Below, piece by piece: positions 20,456 to 33,300 of a stretch of DNA of 64,000 nt (within the stretch, counting starts at the first letter, position 1; the number at the start of each line of letters is the position of its first letter). The DNA comes from Doris montereyensis (lineage: Eukaryota > Mollusca > Gastropoda > Nudibranchia > Dorididae). The position numbers were made by a program, and so were the translations under genes. Location: assembly GCA_037039925.1 (NCBI GenBank), contig JAXRKP010000531.1, positions 126,001 to 190,000 on the forward strand, read 5' to 3'. The notes beneath the pieces were generated by a model that was not told where the DNA came from, ran no database searches, and saw only the letters and a list, made by a program, of their open reading frames with translations.

Positions 20456-21240
20456 CTGACTGACTACCTGCCTCTCTGTGTCTGACTGCCTACCTCTATC
20501 TGACAGTCTACCCGCCAGTCTTTGTCTACCTGCCTGTTTCTGTACTGACTGCCTACCTGTCTGTCTCTCTCTGACTGCCTACCTGCCTTCTCTCTATCTG
20601 ACTGTCTACATGCCTGTTTATATCTGACTGTCTACCTGCCTGTCTCTATCTGCCTGCCTACCTACCTATCTCTATTTGACTGCTTACTTGTCTGTCTCTA
20701 TCTGACTGCCTACCTACCTATCTCTATTTGACTGCTTACTTGTCTGTCTCTATCTGACTGCCTACTTGCCTGTCTCTATCTGACTACCCACCTGTCGGTC
20801 TCTGTCTGACTGCATATTTGTCTATATCTATCTGACTGCGTACCTGTCTGTCTCTATCTGACTGCGTATCTGTCTGTCTCTATCTGACTGCGTACCTGTC
20901 TGTCACTATCTGACTGCCTACTTGCCGGTCTCTATCTGACTGCATATCTATCTGTCTCTATCTGACTGCCTACCTATCTGTCTTTATCTGCCTGCCTACC
21001 TGCCTGCGTATCTGTATGTCCCTGACTGCGCACCTGTCTGTCTCTATCTGACTGCCTACCTGTCTGTCTCTATCTGACTGCCTACCTGTCTATCTCTATC
21101 TGATTACCTACTTGCCTGTCTCTATCTGATTGCGTACCTGTGTTCTTATCTGACTATGTACCTGTCTGTTTCTATCTGACTGCATACATGTCTCTCTCTA
21201 TCTGACTACCTACCTGCCTGTCTCTGTCTGTCCGTTTCTT
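20456..21240. repeat. 26-bp minisatellite, about 28 imperfect copies
   Basis: The unit is CTGACTGCCTACCTGTCTGT plus CTCTAT, a higher-order form of CTGT/CTAC tetranucleotides. Copy-to-copy drift is high. Confidence 0.9.
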
Positions 21241-21464
21241 ATCGGTTTGTGTCTTTGCCTCTGTGTTTCACTCTCTCTACCGATCTCTCTATCCGTCTCT
21301 CTGTGTATAACTCTGTCTTATGTTTTTGCGTTCGTCTGTCTCTCTGTCTGTCGCTATCTGCTGGCCACCGTCTTTTTAATCCTATTTCTACTGTACCTGT
21401 ACGGTAATCCTCTCCCTCTCTCCGATCTAGTTTTTCTCTCTATGGTGAATAGCGTAAGTTCCAA

Positions 21465-21527
21465 TGAATCTCTCTCTCTCTCTCCCCCTCGCTCTCTCTC
21501 TCTCTCTCCTTCCCTCCCTCCCCCTCA

Positions 21528-21586
<59 letters not shown>
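21465..21586. repeat. CT and TA microsatellites
   Basis: (CT)n with CCCT interruptions runs to about 21538, then (TA)n to 21586. Confidence 0.9.
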
Positions 21587-21592
<6 letters not shown>

Positions 21593-21801
21593 CTGCCCAC
21601 TACGGTGGTACCCATATTACATCCGACTTAAATTGGAAGGGGTGGGATGTGCTAAAACTGTTATTCTCGAAGTGAAGTCAAAGACACAATGCTGGGATAA
21701 GCAAATCGAAACTCTGCTGCCTGACTCAACTGACTGTTCCAACAATTTGCCTCTAGACCTGGGTCTCGCATAGTATTTAGTAAGATGGCTTAGCTCTAAA
21801 C

Positions 21802-22010
21802 CAATGGTTCTCAACCGGGGATGGGGTTGGAGGGGGGGGGGATTCCGGCCGCAGATTGGCAGGCTCAATATTTTATGATGCCATATTGTTTTGAACGCAT
21901 CTTTTGGGGAAAACACCTTTGGAAAGGATGGAACGACATTCTGACACTGACATTAGTGACATACTAATACTATGGTGAAAGAGTGCATTGGCAGAGGTTG
22001 AGAACAACTG
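21802..22010. mobile_element. hAT-like MITE (209 bp)
   Basis: The left end CAATGGTTCTCAACC and the right end on the other strand, CAGTTGTTCTCAACC, are inverted repeats typical of hAT elements. Flanks CTCTAAAC and CTTTAGAC resemble a diverged 8-bp target duplication. There is no transposase ORF. Confidence 0.78.
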
Positions 22011-22520
22011 CTTTAGACCATCACAATGTTGAATATGCCTGATGTGGGGTTTGTGAGTTCATCCCGATCTCGATGAAGGCAAATAACGGCAATAATTTAG
22101 GATTGTGGTGAGGTATTAAATTATTCAATAAAAGACGACATCATGTTTTTATTTCGGTAGAAGGAAGAAAGAGAGTGATCTCCCTTGTTGTTTATTTTCT
22201 TTTTCACTTGTATCATAAAATTATAATTTCGCATTCATCAATGCATACAAGGACTGGATGAAAATACACAATGTAAATGTGTTTAAGCAACACAGTGGTA
22301 ATAATAGTATGAAGAAGAAAAAGTGGGTTTATATTACAACACACAATCACTCTTCTAAAAAAAATGTTTCAAGTCAAGAGATATTCCGGAACAGACTGTT
22401 CACATTAATACTACTAATATTAGACATCCATAAATTCAATCAAATAATCTTGATTAGTCTTCTTGATATGGGCGTCATGTAAGATCTAAATCAAGCTGAA
22501 CTCTACAATGCTGTTATGGG

Positions 22521-22672
22521 AAGTGAAGGTAATGACATAAGATAGTATTTGAAAGCCCAATAGGAACAAAGACAAGACAAATACAAGGAATAGACAGAAA
22601 CAAATCCTGGCCACCATGGGGATCGAACCCGCGACCTCTGCGTCGGCACCCATCGCCTCGCCTCGTTTAGAC
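22521..22672 (-). mobile_element. tRNA-derived SINE1, copy 2
   Basis: On the minus strand it reads GGCGATGGGTGCCGACGC, then B box GGGTTCGATCCCC, then the body and the CATTACCTTCAC end. It is the cleanest of the three SINE1 copies. Confidence 0.82.
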
Positions 22673-22734
22673 TTACACAAATTAGAGGCATTTCAATCAT
22701 TTTAAAAGGGTGTATAATCAAAATTATGCCACCC

Positions 22735-22815
22735 GTTTTCAAATGGAAGGTCGTATAATTGGCTTTGTGAAAACGGTGGCCTGCCACAGGCCTCTCGTTT
22801 TCATTTGAAAGAGCG
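22735..22815. repeat. hairpin-forming inverted repeat
   Basis: GAAAACGGTGGCCTG at about 22768 faces CAGGCCTCTCGTTTTC at about 22788 around a 3-base loop. CAAATGG and CATTTGA form a further outer match. It may be a very small palindromic element. Confidence 0.6.
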
Positions 22816-24341
22816 TTTAATGGTCACCGGCTGGTCATCGCTGCATGTGCATCAAAATCTATTGGCTGATACGTTTGATTGACAGCAGCTGAGAGTTGAG
22901 AGTCATCTTTCTTTGAGTGAGGGGGCGGATCATCTTGATGGTCTTTGTCTAATCAGTGATTAGTATTTCAGAACAAGCTATCAGCTGAAACGGTTAGTTG
23001 TAGCGACTGGCGAGTGAAGTAAGTGTATCTTGATGCAACGACTGGGAAGCATTGCCAAAGATCAAGTGTCACTGTCACACGTTCATATATCTTACAAGCC
23101 TCTCCCACTCTACATTCCCACAAATACAACTGTCTAATGATAGCGAGGAAGGTAGGTGACTTATATGTTTCTAGTTTCAACAACGATTTTCATTTTAAGA
23201 ATATATATTCAAAGGTATCACTGTCTGTATCAAACTGAACAATCTATTACTGTCTCAGACTTAATAATACCGTTCCTTCTCCTGAAAAAATAAAAGGAAA
23301 TAACAATAACAAAAACAATAGCATGTCGTAAAGGATTACATCATGAAAACAACAAAGATCTGACACTGGGTTGAGATCTAATCACACACAGACAACCAAG
23401 AAATAAACATGACTTCTTCATGGACCAGGCAATTAAGGTCGAGCATATAGATTATAAAAACTTTATTTTGGTAATGAGCAACATGATAAAAGTGCTCCTC
23501 TCGATAGAAAACATTCGTAATAACATATATAATATTCACACATTTTTTTTATTAAGCAGATGACCACATTAAATAGAGGGGAAAGGATTTAAGCCACGTT
23601 TCTATCAAACTACGTGTTACAGTGACTGGTAATTTTATTCTGGCTCTTAGACCATAGCCTAAGTAAGTGCTCTATAGCTGCAGGGCCGAGAGCGGGAGGG
23701 GGCACGAGGAGAATATTAAACAGGGAATCATGGCCACTTGCTTGCTGGTCACAAAATAGAAGGTAAAATAGACCAATGACCAAAGCTTTAGCATTGGGGA
23801 GGTTATGAGAGATTTAATGAGTGAAGTTCACAGTGAATATAAGTGGGGAATCAAAATATCAAAACTAATTCAAATTTGTTTCTTTTTCTTTTAAAGCCAA
23901 CTCTCAATTTTGTTTAAAAGTGCTACTAGTACTATTGATCCATTACAATTGCATAAAAATAAAATATTTGCAGGTGAGTTCAAAATGATGGGCTCAAAAT
24001 AATCAAAGCATACAGTAAAACAGGTGAGTGTAGGAGGGGAGAAGCAGACAGTGTAGGCGGACAAGTACATTTAAACGCATACTCAATACAAAGCTGAAAA
24101 CTGCTCAGATGCCAGCCAGACATAACAGTGTCACACAAATGTCAGCAGATAATATTTTAATGTGCCCATCAACCTCAAATTTAGTATAAATCAAAGTTGA
24201 AAATTTAGAAAATGCAATTTCAAGATCCGTAGGGACAAAAAGTAAAGCTGTAATTCACAAGAGTATCAATAGTATTATACTTTTTAAAAATCATGATGCC
24301 AAAACTTATTCTTTTACTTTGAGAATCTACATTCTTTTCTT
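22816..24341. other. region downstream of the macro-domain gene; no gene recognised
   Basis: Contains CCAAT-box-like motifs on the minus strand near 22858-22885 and an exon-like stretch ending AGGAAG|GTAGGT near 23152 on the plus strand. No protein homology supports an exon. The rest is plain AT-rich sequence. Confidence 0.35.
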
Positions 24342-24368
24342 TTACGGTCCTGATTTCTCTGGTGGGCT
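24342..24368 (-). CDS. possible last exon of the macro-domain gene
   Basis: A CATCTACCAG acceptor at 24369 is followed in phase 0 by SPPEKSGP and a TAA stop. It is the first plausible in-phase terminal exon after exon 7. It has no homology support of its own. Confidence 0.4.
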   Translation of the reverse strand, partial: SPPEKSGP

Positions 24369-27300
24369 CTGGTAGATGGGGATAAAGGTAAAAAGATTTG
24401 GTGTTTAAAAACCTGAGTAATTTATTATATATTGTACTTGTAGCTAAACCATAAACCTACTACATATTCATATTGCTGTACAATTCTTTAGTGCATACCC
24501 ATTTGGAAAAATTGCCAAAAACTTAATTAAAGGAGAGTTTGGGGCAATATGATAGAAGTGTACAAGATATCCAATAGTGTTTATGATGGAAAAGTTGGAA
24601 GCTTCATCTAAAGGGCGTCTGATATTTTTGTACGAAAAAGAACCAGAGAAAACAGAAATAAATTGTTCCATCAAAGAGCAAGATTAGACCTTTGGAAATA
24701 CAACATCAGTGTGAGAGTGACACAACTTTGGAACAGCTTACCAGATGAAGTCGTATGCGCCAAGACTCTGGATACATTTAAGAATAGGCTTGACAAGTTC
24801 TAGGGGGTAGGAAAAAGTTTATAGCTATAAAGCCAGTCACCACACGCAAACTAAGTTAGAAGCAGGCGATGGTTGTTGTCTTCAAAGATCATTTCTTCAT
24901 AGAAAATCAATGGATTCAGACTTTGGGATTTAGAAGTAAAGCCAAGAAGTGAAACTTGAAAGAAATACCATTTACAGAATATTGATATTTTGAACCTAAA
25001 AGGCAATGGAAATATGAGAGAAAATACTACTTTGAACTTACTTCACACATCTTCTTGTGATCACTATTGGCATCTTCCCAAGATTTTGGTGCAAGACGTG
25101 AAGGATGAGCTTTTTTCACAAACGTCTCATATGCCTGAAGCATCTAGATGAGATTTAATAAAAATGCGTTATAATTTTAAGTAAAACCATGGCAGTAGGT
25201 GTCAACTTGTGAAAAACTAATGAAATCAGTTTGTTTCATTGGCAACTCCTCAATTTTCAAACTTCATTACTCTTTTTAAACAATTCTAAACATGTAAATA
25301 ATAAACGATTTTGTCCTTATTCGTGATAATCGTTAATGCTATGAGCTTGTAATCATGACAACACCAATCAAAACCCTGGCTGACCCAGGATTTTTTACAA
25401 CTGTGTGTCTTTTTAGATGTACTTCGCACCCGTTATAAACAGCCACTCGCTTACCGCCAACTTTTCACCTTTGTGTACGAATCTGACACAATACAAAGAC
25501 GTTGAAATAACTCGTCATACTGCCATCTGTCAATGATTTGGCATTTAACTTTGCTTAATAACTATTGTAAAATACAACTCGTTATCCCGCCAAGACTGTC
25601 TGAGAAAACTCACAACAATAAGAGGGCTGTCCTTACCCTGCCTGTCACCAATCCATGATGTTGGAATACAAGCCGTGTAATTGTCTTGCCTCCACACTTT
25701 GGCACACAACTGTTATGCAATCTTTGTTCATCTGTTATGTCCGAGACGCCAAGACATGGTCACAGGTGGCCAGTAAAGGTGAACAGGACTGTTGGCTAGC
25801 CTTTCCTCGTGTTGGTCATTCAGCATCTGGCACACCTGTGTGACGTGTTTATAACACCTACTAGTATCTGGGCCAATGCAATAGACTTGCCACTCACCTT
25901 TCTATGATTCACGTTCAACATATCACATGTTATAAGCAATTATTAGTATCAAAGTGAGTGTGGATTTTGTTCTTCCTGATTCTCAGCTCACGATCAGACC
26001 GGGTTCTAAGGTGGATCGGGCTGTAGTAGTGGACAGGTAAGCACCTGTACGGGGATTAGGCGGCCCCGCCCTCCACAAGTTACCTGCTGCCTTGCAGGCA
26101 GGCCTTGGCTGACCAAAGGCTAAGGGAGTTAACGCTGACAGAAAAACAACCTGCTGCCTTGCAGGCTGGTCTTGGGTGACCACAGGTTAAAGGAGTTAAC
26201 CCTGACAGAAAATAACAAGGCCATGTAGGGGTCCTCAAGGTGGCACTAGTGCCACCCCTACCATCTACCTAGGGTACAGTGGGCTAATCCCCTGCTTATC
26301 AAAAAAAATCTGATTCAAAGTATTGAATATGATGATATACCTGGATTGAACTTTTGAAAACCACCCTGAAAAGAACACAGACTGTGATTTGTTAAACAAA
26401 AAGGAAGGGAAAATAAATTATTAGTAGCTTATGGACCACACAAAGATGCCACAGAAGAAAAAGATATCTTCGAAAATGAGTTACAATTAGCTGCAGAGAA
26501 TCTTAAACCCAAACAGGAACTAATGGTTTTAGGAGATTTAAATGCTAGAGTAGGCAACAATGTAGAAACATCAGAGGAGTAATAGGTAAAGAAGGAGAGA
26601 CAACAACTTCTCCAAATGGAGAGAGACTAATAGATATTTGCCTAAAGAATAACATGAAAATAGTCAACACCTTTTTTACTCATAAAGATATCCACAAATA
26701 TACAAGAGTAAATGAAGACTGATATGAAAAGTCAATCATAGACTATATAATAGTTAGCAGCTCCTTTTTTTTACAGTACAATGGATGCAAGAGTAAATAG
26801 AGGAGCTGAAATATTTAGTGATTATCACTTAGCAGTAGCCAAAATGAGATTACTGACTGAAGAAAACAAACAGAAAAGGAAAGAGAAGAAAACTACTAAA
26901 CTCAAAATAGAGGAACTAAATAAACCAATAGCAAAACAGACATACCAATCCATGATAAAAAGATTTATCAGTGAAATGCAGATGGATCTGAATGATAGCA
27001 CAATAGAAGAAACGTGGCAAATGTATAAACAAACACTCCTCAGTTGTACTGAAGAGGACTGTGGTAGGAAGCAAATTAAAGGAGAAAAGAAAAGAACAGC
27101 ATGGTGGAATGAAAATGTCAAGACTAAGATCAAAGGAAAGAAGGATGCCTGGAAGAAATACTTGCAAACAAAGAGACCAAAGGATAGGATAGATTACGTG
27201 AATAAAAGAACTATCGTCAAAGAGGAAGTGAGGAAAGCAAAACAGGAACAGTGGGAAGAGTTTGGACAAATACTTCAAGAAAGCTATTAAGGATGAGAAA

Positions 27301-30300
27301 GACCAAAGCATGCCTTATACGACAAATTAAGAACGCCAAAGGAAAAATAATGAAAGACGGCGAAATCATGAAAACGTGGATAAATTATTTTCAACTATTA
27401 CATAATCCCTCCAGAACATATGAAACAAGGAGTACAGATCAATTAGTAAGAGTAACAAGCAATCCAGATGAGACAGCTGAAGATGTAGATATCTCAATGG
27501 AAGAACTCCAAACAGCTATAAGAAAAGTGAAATGAGGAAAGGCCCCAGGAGCAAATCAAATTTATCCAGAAATGATAAAAAACCAAGGGAGAGAAGTAGA
27601 CAAACTACTACATGCAATATGTCAACAAGCATGGAAGTCGAAACAGGTGCCAGATGACTGGTAAAAGAGAATGGTAGTACCAATACACATGAAAGGATCA
27701 ACTATGCAATGCTGTAACTATAAAGGGATATCACTACTTAGCGTACTAGGAAAAGTGTATGCCAGAATACTGGAAATGAGACTAAGAAAAAAGTAGAGGA
27801 TCAGATTGAAGAACACCAAAGTGGATTTAGACCAGGAAGAAGTGTACAAGATCACATATTTACAATTAGACAAATAATAGAAAAATTCCTTGAGAGAAAC
27901 ATTAGGTTGCACCTGTGTTTTATTGACTTAGAAAAGGCATTTGATATTGTGAGGAGGGACGAACTATGATATTCCTTAAAAGAACACAATGTAGAGCAAA
28001 ATTTAATAGATGCCATTAAAAGTTTTTACAATAAACCAACATGTGCAGTGAAAGTAGCTAGAAATGTACCCAATGAATTCGATGTATATATAAGAGTAAG
28101 ACAGGATTGTATCCCTAAATCCTCTTTTATTTATCACATTTATGGATTCAGTCACAAAGCCATCCTCAAAAAATTAAGAAAATAAATGTAGCTATGTGGA
28201 AGCTCAAACCAGTAAATATAGCAATGTCTTCATTTGCAGATGATTTAGTTCTGTTTGGAAAATCAGAAAGGGACCTTCAGTCAAATATCAACACGATGAA
28301 TAATGAACTAAAATAAAACAGGAATGAGAGAAATGAGAGTAAATGCAAAGAAAACCAAAACAAAGCTAGTAACTAGGGAAGCAAAAACACAAAATGTTAA
28401 ATTGGGCAGGGAGAATTTAGAACAAGTTCAAAGCTACAATTACCTAGGAGTAATGATTAACTCAGACACGCAGAGACAAAACTAAGAGAAGAAATCAGCC
28501 AGAGAATCTTAAAGGCAAGTGCAATATATAACCAACGAGGAATGGCATTTGTAGGTAAACAGGAATTGTCAACAAAAACCAAAATGGCACTGTTCATTGT
28601 CCTACTCTCCTCTATGGCAGTGAAACCTGGACCTTAGACAGTAGGGAGTACGGTAGAGTACAGGCAGCTAAAATGAAATATCTAAGAAGAGTAGTAGGGA
28701 AAACTAAATGAGACAAAATCAAAAAACACAACAATAAGAGATCAAACCAAAGCAGATGGCATACAAATTAAGATAGAAATATATCAACTGAGCTTGTTTG
28801 GGCATGTTAACAGGATGAATGACAACAGAATAGCTAAATCAGTATGCAGTGCTAAAACTCAAGTTAAAAGACCAAAAGGCAGACTTTGGAGAAAGTGGGA
28901 GGAAGATATGAAAGATGCATTAAAGCAAAGAAATTTAACTTTCATGGAAAGAAACAGAATGTGAGGACAGGGCAAAACTGGAGAAAGATCATTTCAGGCA
29001 TCTAAACCCATACACCGGAGGGTAGAATGGGAGCTGAGAAAGAAAGAAAGTCTTGACGTAACTTTATATTACCTGTGCAGCACAGCGTGTTTCCGACATT
29101 CTACCAGAACCTGTAGCAAGGCCAGGAACCAACACTTGTGTTATGGCCTCGTGTCCAGCTGTGTGGTTATGCTGGTGTACTATATAGTAAAAAAAAATAT
29201 TGCATCTGTGAGCAAGTCATTTAGTCTCCTATTACCTTAGTATTATATGTGAACCTGTTATACAAAAAGTACTTGTCACAGAATGTAAAAAAGGATCAAA
29301 TGGGGTGAGGGATTTGTGTTGTTGATAAAATAAACATTAAAACATACTTGAAAAATATATGATTGACGATTGGAGTAATTCAAATATTGAAGACATTCTA
29401 AACATGATATATATATTTTTTTTGTAAAGATTGCCAACTGTACGGGCAGCATCTGGATTGGGGACTTTGGGACCAAAATGTTGATTTCTGTTCTTTGCAT
29501 TTTCGTGTGGAACGATCATTTAGCTACAAGGTTATGACAGAGAAACGTTTATACGATGTATAATCTTTTTGTTATAGAATAGTTTGTAGGCAAGGGCAAG
29601 GTAAAAATAGTCAAAATTTTGACATCAAGTAGGCCTACCATAGCAGTGACTGAGAAGATGGCACCGAAAATCCTTATAATGGGGCAGTAAATAGCCAAAT
29701 CTGGTAACATGGTTCCCCTGGCTGTCGACAACACATTGAGTACGTAGGAAGGGAGGTCAAGCGGTATCGGTCTGCGTGTTTGTAAATATGCCCATAAGAA
29801 TGGGAATAGAACAAAAAACTAGTCAATCCTCTTTACATTCATATTAATGCCAGAGCCAGTCGAAAGAGTAAGAGGGCTGCAGTACAAGAAGGGCAACCCA
29901 TCTGAAGTATCTTGCTTTATGTTACAGTAGTCTTCGCCATATTGCACACCGCTAAAATGCATGATTCTTCATAAAGCATGTTTTCTTAACGTGACTGAAT
30001 TTTACAACGTTAATAACCCCTCAAAATGCAACAATGGCTGGTTTGACTTGTCAAAATGCAACATGTTTTCATAAGCCTGTCATCAATTTGTTGCATTTAA
30101 AGCATCAATTCCTGTGAAAATAAACTTCATAACCTCTGCTTGCCTCGTCCCAGTGACAAAATCTGTCATGCACGTGTGTCTGTGCGTGTGGCATCTAGGT
30201 CTATGTTAACCATGTAAACACATCCTCATGACAATTATGCAACTAGTTTTGGCTGTCGGCACTGGTTATCTTTACCCACCCCTTCCTTCCCTGACTCGAC

Positions 30301-33300
30301 AGGTCTGCCACACAGACAGTCCAATCGTCTCTCTTTTGATCACGGTGAGAGAATCAAGAAAGGTTTATTTGTTTGTTTCTTTGAAATTTACCCTGTCCAC
30401 CATTGCGGTAATCTCAAGGAGAATTGAGAGAAAACAGCAAGATGAAAGATAAGTGAAAAAAGAAGGAAAGGAAAGAAGTAAGACTTACCAGCAGCACCCA
30501 CCAACCACTGTGTCACTTTTACCCGAAGAGATCGTACTTTATATGACATGCGTGTCAACAAATAAAAACAATTGTTGCCTATTGTCTTCACCATGCTGCT
30601 GCTACCCTTTGTTGTAGTCTTGAGTGAGACAAGAATGTAACAGCTACATGAGATTGTTGGGTCTTGTCCTTAAACCAACAAACCCCAAACAATAACAAAC
30701 AGCTAACCAAAAAAAAAAAAAAGAAGAAGAGAGTTTACATGTATTTCCAAACAACAATGGCATTGTAAATACTAAGTAATGGGTCGTGGCCTTTGACTCC
30801 GTCAAAAAGTACCTTCGCCAAAAAGTAAGATTTTTTGTCCCCCATGGACCGTGCATTTTGGCAGAGACCACTGAATTTCTTTTTGATTTCTTTCTTTGCT
30901 ATTTTCTCCAAATGTATTTTTCACACTAACTTTCCATCTCCTCTATTATTTATCGACCGATTTGTATAATATTTGGCACACAGGTTCCTCTTGTCAATTT
31001 AAGAATATAACGTCAGATTTAAAAAAATATCTTGTTAACTTTTTGAGAATTACTTTTTTTGTAATAAAAATGCCATTTTTGCATATACATGATTTATGCC
31101 ATTTCAAAAATTCATTAAAAACCTGTCCAAAATATCTAAACTTTCTGACGTGACATTTTAGATTTTGAATGGATAAAACGGTCTGTACAAGTTTTGAATG
31201 ATTTTATTTAAGTGAGGAGATAGTGTTTTAAAATTGGGTCGAAATCCAAGATGATGTAGGTTTCCACTGCAACCAAGAATGCTGAAAACGTTTAAATGAT
31301 ATAGGATGACTATATTATGACTAAAAGGAAAAAGCTCAAATTCAAAAGCAAAAAAAATTACTTCAAAAGGCTTAACGACTTAGTATACATTCTTTGTTTA
31401 TTTTTATCATATATCATCGCATAAAAAGTACATGAAAAGCAAAAAGTAATTAGTCACCTGCAAGTAAAACAGCTCGGAAAGAAAGATAAGCATTAGGAGT
31501 CTTTGAGACATCCTCGAAATTCTCATAGTAGGGACTGCAATCAAATGTTTGACTGGTAAGCCTGGGTTTGGGATAACAGCAGCCTGACCCTGATGAAAAA
31601 GTAGGGAAAAACATCTTTGAAAGAAATTATAAGCTCAATATTAAATGACATCTGTATTACATGATCCTGATTTCACTTCTGTTATAAGAAAATAATTCCT
31701 CCACGTCAATTCATACTACTTGAGACAAGGGATAATGAAATGTACAAAATAACAAACTTTATTGCGATAAATTAACAATAACATAATATTACTAAACCTC
31801 TAAGCAAGCTCTCTCATGAATAAAGTTAAATCAGGAAACTATTACCAATTTGTGTTTCAATTGAACAATAAATAAGAAAGAGGTGGCAATACAATAGATG
31901 CTGCATAAGTTGCCGCTGCATAAGTCCATTTTTATCTAAGTCAATGGTTTTTGACAGTTCCATCCCCACATATTTTTTAGTTAATTAAAAACTCTTTAAG
32001 TCGACATCGACTTAAGTAACATGCCTTTCAAGTCAATCTTTTTTCACGGTCCGTAGACGGTAAAATGAATGAAAGTACGATTGCATAAGTTGATTTTCAA
32101 TGGCATCCACGGCCTTTAACTCCACAGGTAGAGAATACAATCAATATAAATGTAGATCTATCTGCATTAATGATTATTATTATATTAAACGTTTCTCCAA
32201 TTGCCCTCATTCTACATCACAAGATTCAAATAGTACAAGTTAAGAAAATCCGCTCAGATGTTGGCATATGGTTGGCCATATGGTCTGTTGTCTATCTCTC
32301 CTTCCTCCTAGTCAATTGTACCCAGTTGTGACTGTACCGATCAGAGTGAAAGCGGGCGGGTGGAGTGGGAGGTGAGTGGCAATCACCAATAACTATAAAA
32401 TATAATATTATGTCGCGTGGCTCTACATCGTATTCGTATTGTCAGCATTGAGATGTAACTATAGCGACTGAGAAGAGAAAGAGAGAGGGAGGGGAGAGAG
32501 AGAGAGATAGAGGGAAGGGGGGGGGGGGGATGTGGATGAGAATATTCTGCCTCCTTTGTATGTAACTTGCATTGCACTACTTCTACTACTGTAATACTAA
32601 TAATACCCAGGACCATTATGATGAAAACCATATCAAGGGAGGTATCAGACCAATTGCTTAAGTCGATTGTTTTAGTTTTGTTTTACACAAGTTAATCTTT
32701 TTAATAGGTCCCTTGAACATCGACTTACGCGGTAGCTACTGTAATATGCCAAGCTTCTTTTTCGTTTCTTATTTCTAGCATCTAAAATCTTTTAAATGAG
32801 ATATCATGTCCATAGTTTAGAAACTCACCACAAGCAGTTCACCATCATGCTGGGTTTTAATGACAGTTTGAAGTCTTTCTTGACTGAAATTATGTACAAA
32901 CTCTAACATGAATACAGAAGCATAAGAAAAGAAGATATCATTTTCATCTCTCACTATCTAGACAAGAAAACATTTCATCACCAATTGACAGGCCATAACT
33001 CAGCGTTTCTGCATCAACAAGCTTTACCTTACCAAATAAATCAAGCAATGTTCATAGCTTCATTACAATAATTTATAAACAAACAAAAAAACTTAGCAGA
33101 TTGACTATACATCAATTTATAGCTATTTTATGATAGGATGCTTTGTGCCGATAGCATTGTTCTCTTTGTTCTAAGTGACTATTAAAGCATAAAATTCCCA
33201 GTATGATAAAATCAACAAAATTAAATAATATTATTTTCAGGTAAAATACTCACATTTGCTGCCCAAACTGCTTGAGAATAACACCGTTTATACCATCAAC

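Noticed and set aside
20228..20485. 85-codon Leu/Cys-rich ORF resembling a membrane peptide
   Set aside because: It lies in the lead-in to the CTGT/CTAC minisatellite and reflects its composition.
30488..30594. Exon-like frame containing MSYKVRSLRVKVTQWLVGAA before GTAAGT on the minus strand
   Set aside because: Macro-gene exons 5 and 6 join in phase and in protein alignment without it; no acceptor of good quality precedes it.
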